From Ambrosia x helenae (Eukaryota; Streptophyta; Magnoliopsida; Asterales; Asteraceae): a DNA stretch of 64,000 bases. Shown here in pieces: positions 12,501 to 23,000 of this stretch. Every line of letters begins with the position of its first letter. Position 1 is the first letter of the stretch. Under the pieces are notes generated by a model, which was given only the letters and a program-made list of their open reading frames with translations, was not told the origin of the DNA and did not search any database. The DNA is taken from contig CM061229.1 of NCBI GenBank assembly GCA_030844895.1, forward strand, positions 138,043,206 through 138,107,205, in the 5' to 3' direction. The translations under genes were made by a program, and so were the position numbers.

Positions 12501-15487
12501 AGTGAGGCAAATCCTGATCATAGTGCTTATGATCATCAAAGGATGCAGCCTGGTAGTACAGGGTATAAAGGGACTACTCAACCCAGTGTTGAGAGTTCAA
12601 ATGCTGAGAATCTAACTCCTGAGGGAAATAGGATTGATAGTAGTCTTAGAAGGTCTCATAGGAACTCTACCTTGCCGAGAAGGTTTGATGAGTTCATAGT
12701 AGAAGGGAAGGTTAAGTATGGGGTAGAAAAAGTTGTTAATTACTCTCACTTGTCTGTAGATAATAAGTCTTTTGTAGCAATGTTAAATAAAACTATTGAA
12801 CCAAGTACCTATAGAGAGGCTGCCACTGATCCTAAATGGATAGAGGCTATGAATGCTGAAATGGAAGCCCTCAATAGGAATAATACTTGGGAAATAGTTG
12901 ACTTACCACCTGGAAGAAGACCTATTGGTTGTAAATGGGTCTTCAAGGTGAAGTATAAGGCTAGTGGTGAGGTTGAGAGATATAAAGCCAGGCTAGTTGC
13001 CAAAGGCTATAACCAAAGGGAAGGAATTGACTTTAGAGAGACATTCTCTCCAGTAGTCAAGATGATAACTGTGAGAACAGTTATTAGTCTGGCTGTGGAA
13101 AAGGGGTGGACTCTTTACCAACTAGACATCAATAATGCCTTTCTTTATGGTTCTATTACTGAAGATGTATACATGACACTTCCAGAAGGATATTTTACTG
13201 GAAATGACAGTAAAGTATGCAAGCTTGTTAAGTCCCTCTATGGACTTAAACAAGCACCTAGGAAGTGGAATGAAAAACTAACTAATGTTCTTGTTAGTAT
13301 TGGTTTTGTTCAAAGCTGCTGTGATCATTCTTTGTTTGTTAGGTCTAAAAACAATTCTTTTATCATATTGTTGGTCTATGTGGATGACATTATAGTTACT
13401 GGTGATAACATGTCTGAAATAAAAGAGATAAAAAGTTTTTTAAGTCAAAATTTTCAAATCAAAGATTTGGGAATTTTGAAATATTTTTTGGGTATTGAGG
13501 TGTTATATAATGGTCAGGATATATGTTTATCACAGAGAAAATATTGCCTTGAACTCTTAAATGAGTTTGGGTATCTTGGTTGTAAACCAATCAACACTCC
13601 CATTGAACAAAGTTTTATTGTGACTAATAAAACTTCAAAAGATTCAAAACTTCTTGATAACATCACAGGATATCAGAAGTTGATTGGGAAGTTGATTTAC
13701 TTGTCTATAACTAGACCTGATATAAGTTATTCAGTTCAGTTTCTAAGTCAATTTATGCACAAACCAAAAGAGTTGCATATGAAGATTGCTCTTAGATTAC
13801 TAAGATATCTAAAGCAATCCCCAGGAAAAGGTATTCTTTATAAAAAGGGAAACCATTTTTCTGTGAGAGCATATGCAGACTCTGACTGGGCTAAATGCTT
13901 AGAAACTAGAAAATCCGTAACCGGATATTGTGTTTTTCTGGGTAATTGTCTAATTGCCTGGAAAAGCAAGAAACAGAGTACGGTTTCTAGGTCTACAGCC
14001 GAAGCAGAATATCGTGCTATGTGTTCGGCAACTTGTGAGTTAGTCTGGGTTGTAAATTTGCTTAAAGAGTTAGGAGTTAAATGTGATCTTCCTGTTAGAT
14101 TGTATTCAGATAGCAAAGCTGCTATATCCATTGCAGCCAATCCAGTTTTCCATGAAAAATGTAAACATTTTGAGATTGACTTACATTTTTTAAGGGAAAA
14201 AGTATCAAGTGGGTTTGTTGAGACTGTTAAAGTTGATTCTGATTCTCAAGTTGCTGACATTCTTACCAAAGGTTTGAATGTGAATCAGCATAATCTTTTA
14301 TGTGAGAAGTTAAGATTGTTTGACATGTTTGGCAATCAAACAAAGGGGGGATGTTAAAATATCACACGTTAAATAAGTTGTTTGTTGCCTTTATCATGTT
14401 ACAGGTTAATTTTGTACAGGACAATAAAGCTCAGGGTTACCGGAGTACTACATTGATACTTTGTGGGCTTTTGTGCAATATTCTGAGGACTAATCTGCAA
14501 CTCGTTGTACGAGCTGATATAAGCTCTAGGGTTCCAGATCATTCGTAACACACCTCATTTTGTTATTATCATTTTTTCTTATTTTTCTCTCTGTTCGTCT
14601 GGGCGATTAGGGTTTTGTATCAGGTTGTATGCCCTTTATCCCTGTAATCTCTTTATTTCTTGTCTTGTACTCTTATCATCAGCTGATTATCATCAGCTGA
14701 TTATTGACAGTTATCTGTCTATCTTTAGTGAACTCACGTTTGTGAGTTTACAGGGTTCTGGGGGTGTTTTCTGGGTTGGATAACTAATAAAAGTTTTGGT
14801 CACTGTTTTTGTCGCTATACAGCTTGTGTTCTTTATATTCTTGAGTATTGTTGGTTATTTGTGGTTTATATTTTAGATCCATTAGTTTTTACAAACCCAT
14901 ACATGTATTCCTTTTAGTTAAAATCAAATACCTAAGCATAAGCTATTTGAATAGAAAAGGAATCATAAAACAAAACTAACATAAATTTGTTTCAATAATT
15001 ATGCTATATATAGCTAATAAAAACAGAACACGTTTTGTTGAAATATATCAAGTGAAAATATGTATACAAGTTTGGTGATTTCTCATATTTATATTTTTAG
15101 CATAGTAATCTTCAAGAAATTACATCAAAACATAAAGCAAACAGATACAACACACAAGTTGCGTCTTTTTTATAGCAAAACAAGAGGTGTACTATTTATA
15201 AATATAGAAGTTGGTGAGGGTAACATTTTTAGCCGTTGAAAAACAGGTATTTATGAATTATACACCCCCTGTTTAGGATTCATACATCACCACATCAATA
15301 GAAGGCTGTCACATACCCCATACCCAGAATGTGAGGGTGTATGAAACCCATAACCTTGTAAAAAATATATAAAAAAATGTGTACTCAATTATGAATTTAT
15401 GACATCTCATTTTCACAATTCAGTAGGTAGGTGAAACTTTTGATTTTCTCTGAATGAAAAATTAATGTCAATAGAGTTATCATATGA

Positions 15488-15520
<33 letters not shown>

Positions 15521-16116
15521 TTTGAACAGCAAGAATCAACGCGTCAACCACCGTGACACTGACGACGCTGTAACCAAGGTCGACTACTCGACCGTCGTCA
15601 GCGATCAGCCCCTTGGCTCTTCCAGATACACGGAAACCCGACCTCTCTACCAGTTGCATATGATTATTGATTTAATAATTTAAACACTACTATGTTTATT
15701 AACTTTTATTAAAATTAAGTCATAAAAAACTGTGCAATTTTTTTTGTTTCAAGTTCAAATAGTAAAAAAAAAAAAAAAAAAAAAAAAAACCAACCAATTC
15801 CATAGACGAGTCTAACAACAGCACCAATATTATCATCCCAAACAGGCAACTCTGCATCCGATAATCTTTTATCACCAAATGTAATAACCTCCATGCCGGA
15901 GCTCCGATAACCACCACCACCGCCGCCACTCTTTCTCTCTCTGCCGTCACCACCACTCAGCTCCGCCGAAGCTCTCACACCCACCACTCCTTTCCTCCCA
16001 ACATATCTCCACTTACTTAACCTTACAGTTAACCCAACATTAAGAGCTCTGCTACAGCATGAAGCAAAAGATGACGTAGTTGTTGTCTGAGTTCGAGTAA
16101 TAACAGGAAAATCCAT
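6553..16116 (-). CDS. Plastid CPBP/CAAX-type intramembrane protease, 7 exons, one frameshift
   Basis: Minus-strand exons: 16116-15795, 8068-7918, 7836-7678, 7566-7498, 7316-7214, 6956-6796 and 6708-6553, all with GT-AG borders. Exon 1 starts with a Ser/Thr-rich basic leader typical of a plastid transit peptide, followed by ELPVWDDNIGAVVRL. Exon 3 carries EELFYR, matching the EExxxR motif of the CPBP family; exon 7 carries ITHGIY, the downstream conserved His motif. These are glutamate-type membrane proteases, usually with several membrane segments. From memory the closest relative is Arabidopsis At5g60750. In exon 2 (around 7991-7993) one C is missing from a CCCC run, which breaks the frame; exon lengths sum to 1121 nt, one short of a multiple of three. 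Intron 1 (8069-15794) holds a Copia insertion in the opposite orientation. It may be a recent pseudogene or an assembly error. Confidence 0.85.
8184..8270 (+). repeat. 86-bp conserved dispersed repeat, copy 2
   Basis: This is the second copy of the GTCTGCCCGCCCC repeat at 3736-3821. It lies in intron 1 of the protease gene, about 300 bp from the Copia insertion. The hairpin core is kept except for one change (GTCTACG in place of GTCTGCG). Confidence 0.7.
8566..9107 (+). repeat. 5' LTR of Copia element 1
   Basis: 542 bp, TG...CA. Compared with the 3' LTR it lacks one G near 8656 (CCGAG versus CCGGAG) and has one extra T in the T run near 8785. It contains a direct repeat of CAGCTGATTATCAT around 8893-8915. 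Confidence 0.95.
9108..9119 (+). promoter_or_regulatory. Primer-binding site, initiator tRNA-Met type
   Basis: TGGTATCAGAGC follows the LTR directly. This is the usual plant Copia primer site complementary to the 3' end of initiator tRNA-Met. Confidence 0.9.
9864..10505 (+). CDS. gag: Copia element 1 Gag, first part
   Basis: The likely start is the ATG at 9864 in GCCATGG context (MGDAIVGG); an upstream in-frame ATG at 9828 has weaker context. The protein carries the plant Copia gag block with LKGTENYSVWASSMKLAL near residue 40 and LTWLLNSVSEELY further on. It stops at TAA 10503-10505, before the CCHC zinc knuckle, which lies downstream in the same frame. The frame continues with typical gag residues (DPLPSVKSAFSVISREES) directly after the stop, so the stop lies inside a conserved gag domain rather than at a natural domain border. 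Gag would package element RNA into cytoplasmic particles. Confidence 0.85.
   Translation: MGDAIVGGSEGTQVPNTLISKLDIGDPLYIHPSDTSTLSIITIKLKGTENYSVWASSMKLALEAKNKYGFIDGTTVRPLDDEVLGKQWDRCNSVILTWLLNSVSEELYLGQVFSKLARDVWLDLRETYDKVDGSVVFNLYQKINSITQSGSSVSEYYHKLNTMWKQLDSIVQLPACSCDASGKFNDFNCLIKLMQFLMGLDDVYQNVRSNLLM
10506..14357 (+). CDS. pol: Copia element 1 Gag zinc knuckle and Pol polyprotein
   Basis: The open frame continues in phase with gag after the stop at 10503; its first ATG is at 10581. From that ATG, domains are: CCHC knuckle CTHCNMLGHTMDRC (about residues 32-45); aspartic protease WIMDSGANQHM (about 164); integrase with the HxxxC/CxxC zinc region and the SDNGTEF block; reverse transcriptase with LYQLDINNAFLYG and catalytic YVDDIIVTG (about 932); RNase H with YADSDWAKC and the final ADILTKGL block. 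It ends at TAA 14355-14357, overlapping the 3' LTR start by six bases. No other break is visible across 1,258 codons. An AAT repeat encodes an Asn run at about 12391-12416 between integrase and RT. Confidence 0.95.
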   Translation, partial: DPLPSVKSAFSVISREESHRGASSGVKGSNVSFFAKSGQSFDNRKKVTRGPNPNLKCTHCNMLGHTMDRCYELVGYPPGYKKKPGVNQPGRNMSSNMVNGKVNMSCKSPVSATSALPFTSEQISKLMSLISEKSSSDPQPSNVGGESVSIKGFSSMSVLSKVCDMFQNFSGCSNLVKTALLLKWIMDSGANQHMVSTDENMINCLDVSCYNMTVKHPNGTSAKVLKIGDIKLGNTVILTDVFYVPEYCVNLISVNKLAKDSKMNVWFDDHACYVQDSKSKRILVTGKEHDGLYFVGDNVSDVNLCFNSVNESNLWHDRLGHPSNEVLAVLKKELNLKGSNSELCEICHKAKQVRVPFPLSEHKTKELGELIHLDVWGPYRVTSKEGYKYFLTVVDDYSRSVWCYMLKGKGEVFENVISFYELLKTQFKKAVKTFRSDNGTEFVNRQMTSFCNQKGIIHQTSCAYTPQQNGVVERKHRHLLNIARALLFQSNIPLYLWSECVLTASYLINRLPSSVLQGKSPYEKIYGFPPKVSHLRTFGCLCFKTVLNETDKLNSRSDKCILIGYSPFKKGYKILSLETKQIDFSRDIKFYENIFPYKFDNTKVSYNNVNNLNFFDIFENMSIPEALDNNNNNNNNNNPPNDEGGIDVSHELSPGSVVDDFPRAASEANPDHSAYDHQRMQPGSTGYKGTTQPSVESSNAENLTPEGNRIDSSLRRSHRNSTLPRRFDEFIVEGKVKYGVEKVVNYSHLSVDNKSFVAMLNKTIEPSTYREAATDPKWIEAMNAEMEALNRNNTWEIVDLPPGRRPIGCKWVFKVKYKASGEVERYKARLVAKGYNQREGIDFRETFSPVVKMITVRTVISLAVEKGWTLYQLDINNAFLYGSITEDVYMTLPEGYFTGNDSKVCKLVKSLYGLKQAPRKWNEKLTNVLVSIGFVQSCCDHSLFVRSKNNSFIILLVYVDDIIVTGDNMSEIKEIKSFLSQNFQIKDLGILKYFLGIEVLYNGQDICLSQRKYCLELLNEFGYLGCKPINTPIEQSFIVTNKTSKDSKLLDNITGYQKLIGKLIYLSITRPDISYSVQFLSQFMHKPKELHMKIALRLLRYLKQSPGKGILYKKGNHFSVRAYADSDWAKCLETRKSVTGYCVFLGNCLIAWKSKKQSTVSRSTAEAEYRAMCSATCELVWVVNLLKELGVKCDLPVRLYSDSKAAISIAANPVFHEKCKHFEIDLHFLREKVSSGFVETVKVDSDSQVADILTKGLNVNQHNLLCEKLRLFDMFGNQTKGGC
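14342..14351 (+). promoter_or_regulatory. Polypurine tract of Copia element 1
   Basis: AAAGGGGGGA directly precedes the 3' LTR and is the expected plus-strand priming site. Confidence 0.9.
14352..14893 (+). repeat. 3' LTR of Copia element 1
   Basis: 542 bp, nearly identical to the 5' LTR and followed by target duplication AACCC. It lies inside intron 1 of the minus-strand protease gene. Confidence 0.95.
14899..15794 (-). other. Rest of intron 1 of the protease gene
   Basis: This intronic DNA holds a TTA microsatellite at about 15489-15521 and a pure run of about 28 A at 15762-15789. On the minus strand the A run is a poly-T starting five bases inside the intron donor. No further coding sequence is visible. 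Confidence 0.7.
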
Positions 16117-16539
16117 GAAAGTATGAAACGACGTAGTTTTTAGTTCTTAGAGAATCATAGTACGTAGCAAAGGTTTGGTGATCCAGTGGATTGGATATAA
16201 TGATTTGGGGGGTGTTTGTAGGGTGTGGGCGGAGAGAATGAGGAGGGAGAAAAGTCAACGGGTGATGAAGAGATCGACGGTTAGGAATAGAGGCGTGTTA
16301 TAGAACTTGTGGTCTGTGTGGTCTATTTGGTTTGGATCCATCCGATTGAGATTTGGAGTAGCCAATGGGAACTTGACATCTGGAGATAATGCTACTCTTT
16401 TTTGGGATAGATAATTAGATATTTAACCTTTAGAAAGAAAAGGGTTTTAAAAAGGACTAAAATGTTATTCTAACAACCCATATACGGCCATGTAAGTTAC
16501 ATGGCGCAGCATAGTAGCGGGGAGGGGCGGCCGACCTTC

Positions 16540-16698
16540 CGGATTTTCGCGCAGAAGTTCAGTTATATAGTATTTGTATAGAAAATTTTGAAAATATAGG
16601 GTTTCGACCTCCGAAACTGGTTTTCGACCCCCCGAAACTAGTGACTTCCGACCCCCCGTGACTTCCGACCCCCGAATCTTCGGGTCAAGCTTCGCCAC
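16540..16698 (-). repeat. Dispersed repeat with GTGGCGAAGCTTGA end (copy 2)
   Basis: The minus strand begins GTGGCGAAGCTTGACCC and continues through repeated GGTCGGAAGTCAC blocks, GAAACCCTATATTTTC and AACTTCTGCGCG. The same order occurs on the plus strand at 51926-52045. It is followed by an AT microsatellite at 16719-16768. Confidence 0.7.
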
Positions 16699-16717
16699 TT
16701 TGTAACCATATACAACC

Positions 16718-16768
<51 letters not shown>

Positions 16769-16979
16769 CAATCATATCACATGACAAAGACTGTGAATGC
16801 AGCCTTTGTCGTATGATGTGCCACATATGAGTCGTAAAAGGTTATACGGCTCATATATTTCAGTGATTCGCGAACATAAAGGATTTGAGAAATTGGTGTA
16901 TTCAAGCAGGATGTGATAACTGATTAGGTTATTGTCACCCATTGAACGACTTCAGGCATAACATCCGAGCATAATCTAA

Positions 16980-17430
16980 CTGAAACTAAATATTTTGGCT
17001 TAGTTTATTTAATAAATCAACTAACACGAACACGGTTTAGTTTATTTTTCATTTCATTAAACGAACATGAACAACAATTGTGTTTATTCATTTTATATTC
17101 ATGAAGGTCTGTTTATGTTCTATCATTTAGGTTCATTTGTTTGTGTTTGTTCGTTTAATTTAATAAATCTTTAAGTAGTTATATCTATATAATTGTAAAT
17201 ATAAAACATGCTTTCTATAAGTATTGCGATTTCTAGTAGTGCAAAGTGGGCTTTTCAACATTCATTTTTATTCGTTTATGTTTGTTTATGATCCTGTTCA
17301 TTTAGGTTTTAAACGAATGAACGCGAACATGACCGTTTTGTTAATGAGTGAACATGACAAAAACATTTGTTCAGTTATATGTTCGTGTTCGTTCGGTTTG
17401 TTTACCGGCCAGCCTACGTTTGTGAATAAA
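16980..17430. repeat. Degenerate GAACATGAAC-type foldback repeat
   Basis: Many degenerate copies of AACGAACATGAAC and its complement GTTCATGTTCGTT fill this stretch and pair across its length. It is an old foldback-type repeat with no open frame of interest. Exact ends are uncertain. Confidence 0.45.
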
Positions 17431-17466
17431 TGAGAGATTAAAAAGAGATTGTTTAGTCCCTCATTA

Positions 17467-19093
17467 GAGTATATGTAGTGGTGGCCGTTGTCCGGCCTTT
17501 TGACCCCTATAGCGCCGGGGAACACCGCCCCCCAGGCGCTATAGGGCGTTTTGGGTTTGAATTTTTATGAGCATAACTGGCGTTGTGCATGCCTTGGGAA
17601 GAGTAGCCGTTGAATGCTTTTGACCGGGGTTATGTTCGAGAATTTAATAAAAAAAAACTAAATTTTGTTATAAATATACAACAACATAAGACATACACAC
17701 ACATATACATCCTCGTTCTTCAATCTTGCATACCACTACACACACACACTTTGTAATTTTCTTGTGAAGGAAGAGATGAATCCTTTCGGTCGAGGTTTCG
17801 GGTTTGGTTCTCAAACTAGTGGCGACAACACCCGACCTATAGCTCGGGTTCGGGTTCAAACCCGCAAAGTTTCACGAACCTCTTAAACCAACCGTATGGT
17901 TGGGATCCGAACATGTATAATGTTAACATGGGAGGGAGTTTTGGGATGCCCATAGGAGGTGGGTTTGGCCAAACACAAGTGTATGGGTCATCCCAAATGT
18001 TCGGCTCTTCAAATGCTTGGCAAGAGTCGGTTCCGGAGACACAAGGCCCGGTTGAAGAGGAAGAGCCCGTGCGAGGCAAGGCACCCGCCCGACTGCACAC
18101 AAGAAAAGAGACGGGCGGTCGTGCCAAGAAAAAACGTTATACTATGGACCGACCACGAGTTGTACTCGTTAACCCGAGCGTGGGTTGACGTGTCGGAGGA
18201 TCCTGAAGTCGGGTGGAAAAGTGGGCAAAGTGACGAGGGTGTTTTTGTGGCGGCTTTGGAAGAATACAACCAGATATACGGGAATTTCCCGTACGTGAAA
18301 TGTTGGCGCGTGCTGAAAGACTGCACCAAATGGCACACCGTCCGCCCAACGGTTGGAACTTCTTCCTCTAGGGCCAAAAATACGAGGCCTTCAAAAAAGT
18401 CGAGGACCTCTGACTCGGTTGATCCCGAAACGCCTACGTCTGACGCGCGTTATGTCGACCTCAACTCACCAGAAGAAAATCCATATTTTGCAGGGGAGGA
18501 GGGGGCGGAGGAGCTACCTCGTCCCCCCGGTCGACGGGCTGCTCGAGCCGCACGGACGGAGTCTTCGTCGGGGGTGAACCAGTTAATCCCGGCATTTGCT
18601 GAAATGAACCAGCGGCTCCAAGACTTACGCGACATCGGGGCTCAGCGTATCCAAGAAAACCGAGAGGTGGTTGACATCATGAGGGAACGACAGTTTGAAC
18701 GCGACTTTGCTTTTTACACGGCAAATCACGACCACCTAGAGGGGAAAGCGTTGGAAATGGCTTTGAGCCGAAAGACTAAAATCGAAAAAAAATATAACCT
18801 TTGAGTATTTTTATCTTTTATTTAGGGTTTGTAATTTTTTTTTAGTATTTGTATTTTTTTTGTTTTAGTATTTGTAATTTTTTTATTTTTAATGAAATAT
18901 TATTAAGTATTAAATATTCTTATTTAAATAAAAAACAATAATTAACCAATCATTACCAATCATTATAACCCCCACATAACCCTCCTTCCCACCACACCCT
19001 CTTTTTCCATAACCCCAAATAACCCCTTTTCTATTACTTTTTAATATTTTAATCCTATAACCCCCACATAACTATCTACCACTACACATACCC
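17467..19093 (+). mobile_element. PIF/Harbinger element
   Basis: A 1,627-bp element is flanked by TTA duplications at 17464-17466 and 19094-19096. Its inverted ends, GAGTATATGTAGTGGT on the left and GGGTATGTGTAGTGGT (complement) on the right, match the PIF/Harbinger pattern of 3-bp TWA duplication. It encodes a degraded ORF1-type Myb/SANT-like protein but no DDE transposase, so it could only move if helped by another copy. Confidence 0.75.
17776..18804 (+). pseudogene. Harbinger ORF1-like Myb/SANT-domain protein, frameshifted
   Basis: Coding sequence starts near the ATG at 17776 (MNPFGRGFGFGSQ) and runs through Gly-rich (GGSFGMPIGGG) and acidic-basic linkers in shifting frames. The last frame (17959-18804) holds the Myb/SANT-like core WTDHELYSLTRAWVDVSEDP, CWRVLKDCTKWH, and a C-terminal coiled region typical of NAM-associated domains ending KIEKKYNL. 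At least two shifts are visible: one near 17880, and one near 18150 where KKRYT and WTDHEL lie in different frames. In intact Harbinger elements this protein binds element DNA and works with the DDE transposase. Plant genomes often misannotate such ORFs as host proteins. Confidence 0.75.
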
Positions 19094-19352
19094 TTATACT
19101 GAGTGTTAGTCTGTGAAGTTCGTATACGTCATGCCTCTCGTATTAAAAATGAATTTGCTTTATATTAGTGAAGAGTTTTACGTAAATATGATGTCTACAT
19201 CAAACAATACATGGGCATTAACCTAAAACGTTAAAGTTTGTTTCGTACAAAACTGGGAGAGCATTATGAATTAGTGATGTCTGTTGTTTTGGTTCATGCC
19301 TTGGTTTTGTCTTCTTTAATTAGTGAAATGATGTGTGGTCATTGACTCATTG

Positions 19353-19404
19353 TGTGTCTATTTATAATTTGTTTGTTTTAAATAAAAACAAATTTATCTT
19401 ATAT
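19353..19404 (+). repeat. 52-bp repeat identical to 959-1010
   Basis: The segment from TGTGTCTATTTATAATTTG to ATCTTATAT is identical to 959-1010. Each copy lies near a Helitron 3' terminus (19527 and 950). Confidence 0.8.
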
Positions 19405-19526
19405 TACTATATATTAATTTGCAAACTACAGTAGTTTGCAAATGAATAGTAATAATATTATTATTTTATTTATATTATTATTTTATTTCAAAACTTTATT
19501 ATATTATATACTATTAATATATTATA

Positions 19527-19555
19527 CTAGGTTTGAGACCCGTGGGGACCCACGG
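19527..19555 (-). repeat. Helitron 3' terminus with hairpin
   Basis: On the minus strand a perfect 7-bp stem with a 2-base centre (19540-19555) precedes CTAG at 19530-19527. The base outside is T on that strand. The hairpin is thought to act as the transposition terminator in this class. Confidence 0.9.
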
Positions 19556-20062
19556 TGCAAACCATAGTAAATAAAAAAAATATATTAAACTAAGAGTTGT
19601 ATTATTCAAGTTTAGTGGCTACAACGTAAAGTGTTAAGAATAATGGTTAGCCTGATATTTTTTTTCTTATATAAACGTCATGCGTTGATATGAAATGGGT
19701 ATTAAAATTAAAACTAATATATAACTATGGTTTTCATGTCAAAGTGGATATTTTTTGTAAGCTATAAGTAACGTTAGTAATGAAAACCGATTACCTATTA
19801 TGATCAGTACTCAACCAAAGTATAAACTTTAACAAAAAATAACAAAAGGTATGAATACATTGTGTTTTTGTAAATGACTTTTTATCATATTTTTATTTTT
19901 AATGTAATTGTAATTAGTACATAACTTGTTTTATTGACAAATGGCAACGCACTGTTCAAAGCACACAAAAAAAAGTTTAAAATAATACTTTATTATTGAA
20001 GTTGTATATACATAACGTCAATAAAGATAAGTAAAAAATTGCATCAAAATTACTCACATTAT

Positions 20063-23000
20063 TCATAAATCCTGAAAGACTTCTTTGTACACAACGTTTG
20101 ATGTTTTGTTCGTCAATTCACCATTTTCATCTACTATAACTATCTTCAGTCCATCTCGACTTCTGACTCTTGAAAGCGCAACATACAACTGCCCTTGTGA
20201 AAAAACTGGATCCTTCAAATACAACCCAACTCTGGATAAGGATTGTCCTTGACTTTTGTTTATTGTCATTGCGAAAGAAACAGCAAGTGGAAATTGCCTT
20301 CTGTTAAATTTAAAAGGAATTTTCTTATCTGAGGGGGATAAAGTAATTCTTGGAATAAAAGTTCGCATTCCAATGTTACTTCCTGATATGATTTTCGCTT
20401 CAATGACACGTTTTCTCATTTTAACAACTTGTAACCTAGTCCCATTGCACAAACCGCTTTTCTGATCAATGTTTCTGAGTAACATTACGGGAACGCCAAC
20501 TTTCAAAACCAAACGATGGTTTGGTATTCCAGAAAACTTAAGACCATTCAGGACATCAGGAGAAACTAATCTTTCATCAACCTGTTTGTTAACATCTTCA
20601 GACTGGCAAACACTATCCGAACTTAGATACTCAACTTCGTCACCGGGAAACATTGAAAGTAATATATCATTAAATTCATGAACAACTTCATTCTTCGGTG
20701 CCAATATAGCTCGATCTTGAAAATAAGTCGGAATGTGGATGTTATACAAAAGTGAAGGATAAACAAAGGCTATCAAATCAGAAACAGGATCCGAAGATTG
20801 AGAAATAAGTAAGTCATCAGGTATCAAAATAACATCCTGATCATCGCTTATTGTATCAACCTTTCCTTCTCCTATGTCCAGAAGCCAAGATGCAAACTTT
20901 TTAGTTTCCTCAATATCAGAACTCGGCTTCCAGAAAGCAACCTCATATTTTTTGTTAACTCTAAAACAGTGCATTTGTGCCAAATGTATGATGAACTTAA
21001 AGAGGCATTAACAATGTCATGCCTAGTTCCATTTGGTACAACTGGTAGAATTTGCCTAAAGTCACCCCCAAACACAACAACCTTTCCACCAAATAACAAA
21101 TCAGACGACTCATCAGCATGTACACCAAATACATCTTTTAAACTTCGATCTAATGCTTCAAAAGCATGTTTATGAGTCATGGGTGCTTCATCCCATATAA
21201 TCAAGTCAGTTTGTTTAACCAGTTGTGCAACATCACTATTAGGTGGTATGTAGCACATAGAATCTTCAGTTAGGTTTATAGGAATACGAAACCTGGAATG
21301 TGTTGTCCTACCACCGGCCAATAGCAAAGAAGCGATACCACTCGAAGCAACATTAAAAACAATCTTTCTTTTACATCTTATGGATGAAGATAGAGTCTTC
21401 CATAGGAATGTTTTACCCGTACCACCGTAACCATAAACAAAAAAAACCCCTCCTTTTTTTTCCTCAACAGATTTAATTACTTAATTATAAATATTTTTTT
21501 GTTCATCTGTTAAAGAAGAGAACTGAGAATCAAATTCTTCAACCAAACTGTTTGAGTCATAGCCCAACTCCTCACAAATAAGACGATTGTCTAATAATGA
21601 TAGAAACTCATTCTCAGGATATGGCATACCTACGAAATGTCGTAGACTGCAACTATTACGCAATAAGAACTTCTCAATATCAAGCAAAGCTAAATTCTTA
21701 AGTTCGTCGTCTGAAAGGATCAAATCTGGGAAAAAAATGTGTTAGAATGGAATATATAGAATAAAATTAACATATAAAATGAATAATTGAATATGTGGAA
21801 CCATTAAAAATAGTATAATTTACATTCCTAATAATTATGAATCATTACAATTTAGTATATGTCCAAAAAATTCTAGAAAATCTATTTTAAAGTAATAATA
21901 TATTAAAAAAAGTTAAAAACCTGGACAGTTTGGATCTATTCTTCTCTTGCGTAAAATGTCATCAGACAAATAATTCCATGTTTCCTCCCACACAATGTCA
22001 GGTCTTGACAAACTGTTGGACGCTAAAAGAGTTGCAAATAAGTTCTTAGATAAGGGCCAGAACCTGCAAAAGCCGCTTCCTTTATTGCTTCAACATATTC
22101 TGTATCATCATCCAGGAGTCCCATTGCGTAGCATGCATCCCTAAAAGATGATTGTACTTTCCCATCAACTTTAAGAATATCTTGAAATGATGTTGGTCCT
22201 TTAACCTTATTCAAAAGCATTCTCAAAAAATAAGCTTCGCCAACAGAAGCAGGAACTGAATGAATTCGACCAATTGACTTTATTCTTTGCCTAACCTCCC
22301 ATTTTCGTTCTTGTGCTTTCCAAACATATTGTGAAGGGAATTGGATGTAAGTTAGTTGCCTTGCATTGGCATCAATTTTGTTGCGTTCCATCCAACCCAA
22401 AAACATAGAGGAAGCACAAGAGGGTTTATTGAGAACGTCGTCAATGTCCTGCGTAGGATCGAAAACAATTCTTTGTTCACCAGGTAGATGAAAAGGTAGT
22501 CTCATTACAGGAGGTGACCTGTAATGAATATCATATGAGAATATTCTCCATGAAGCCTCACACGCAGAAATATAACGACAATCATAAAATCCTTTGACTT
22601 CATCAACAACTTTGTCTTCACCGGGTACTTTCTTGCTTTCCACAAAATTAAGAGTAACTCTATCTGGACCCTTGTTAATGTATTTAAATAAATACTTAAT
22701 GGATCCAGCTTGGTTACACCATTCAACGTTGATATGAGCCTGGTATCTTTTAAGAAGTGTCTTGTTATATGGAACAACATATCTGTTATCTAATTGCTTA
22801 CCAGACTTTTCTACAAACGAACCATTATCTCTGCGTCTATACACTGCATAACCTTCAGTATCAATAGAAGTCTCATTCTGGAAATTTTTTGGGAAGTTTT
22901 TTGAACATTTGTCATTGACCATACACGGACAACTCATGTTCAAAGGACCACAAGGACCGTGAATCATAAATTCACGTACAAGTTCATACAATTCTGGCTC

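Larger units (their letters stand above)
8566..14893 (+). mobile_element. Complete Copia LTR retrotransposon (element 1)
   Basis: The 6,328-bp element has 542-bp LTRs at 8566-9107 and 14352-14893. Both start TGTTA and end TACA, and they differ by only about two one-base indels. The target duplication AACCC flanks it at 8561-8565 and 14894-14898. A primer site TGGTATCAGAGC follows the 5' LTR and a polypurine tract AAAGGGGGGA precedes the 3' LTR. Domain order is gag, protease, integrase, RT, RNase H, so Ty1/Copia. The near-identical LTRs imply recent insertion into intron 1 of the protease gene. One in-frame stop at 10503-10505 splits the coding region. Confidence 0.95.

Noticed and set aside
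15465..15683. Leu-rich open frame resembling a signal peptide
   Set aside because: The Leu run is a TTA microsatellite inside intron 1 of the protease gene.
17837..18635. Antisense open frames across the Harbinger ORF1
   Set aside because: They are shadows of the sense ORF, which carries the Myb/SANT signatures.
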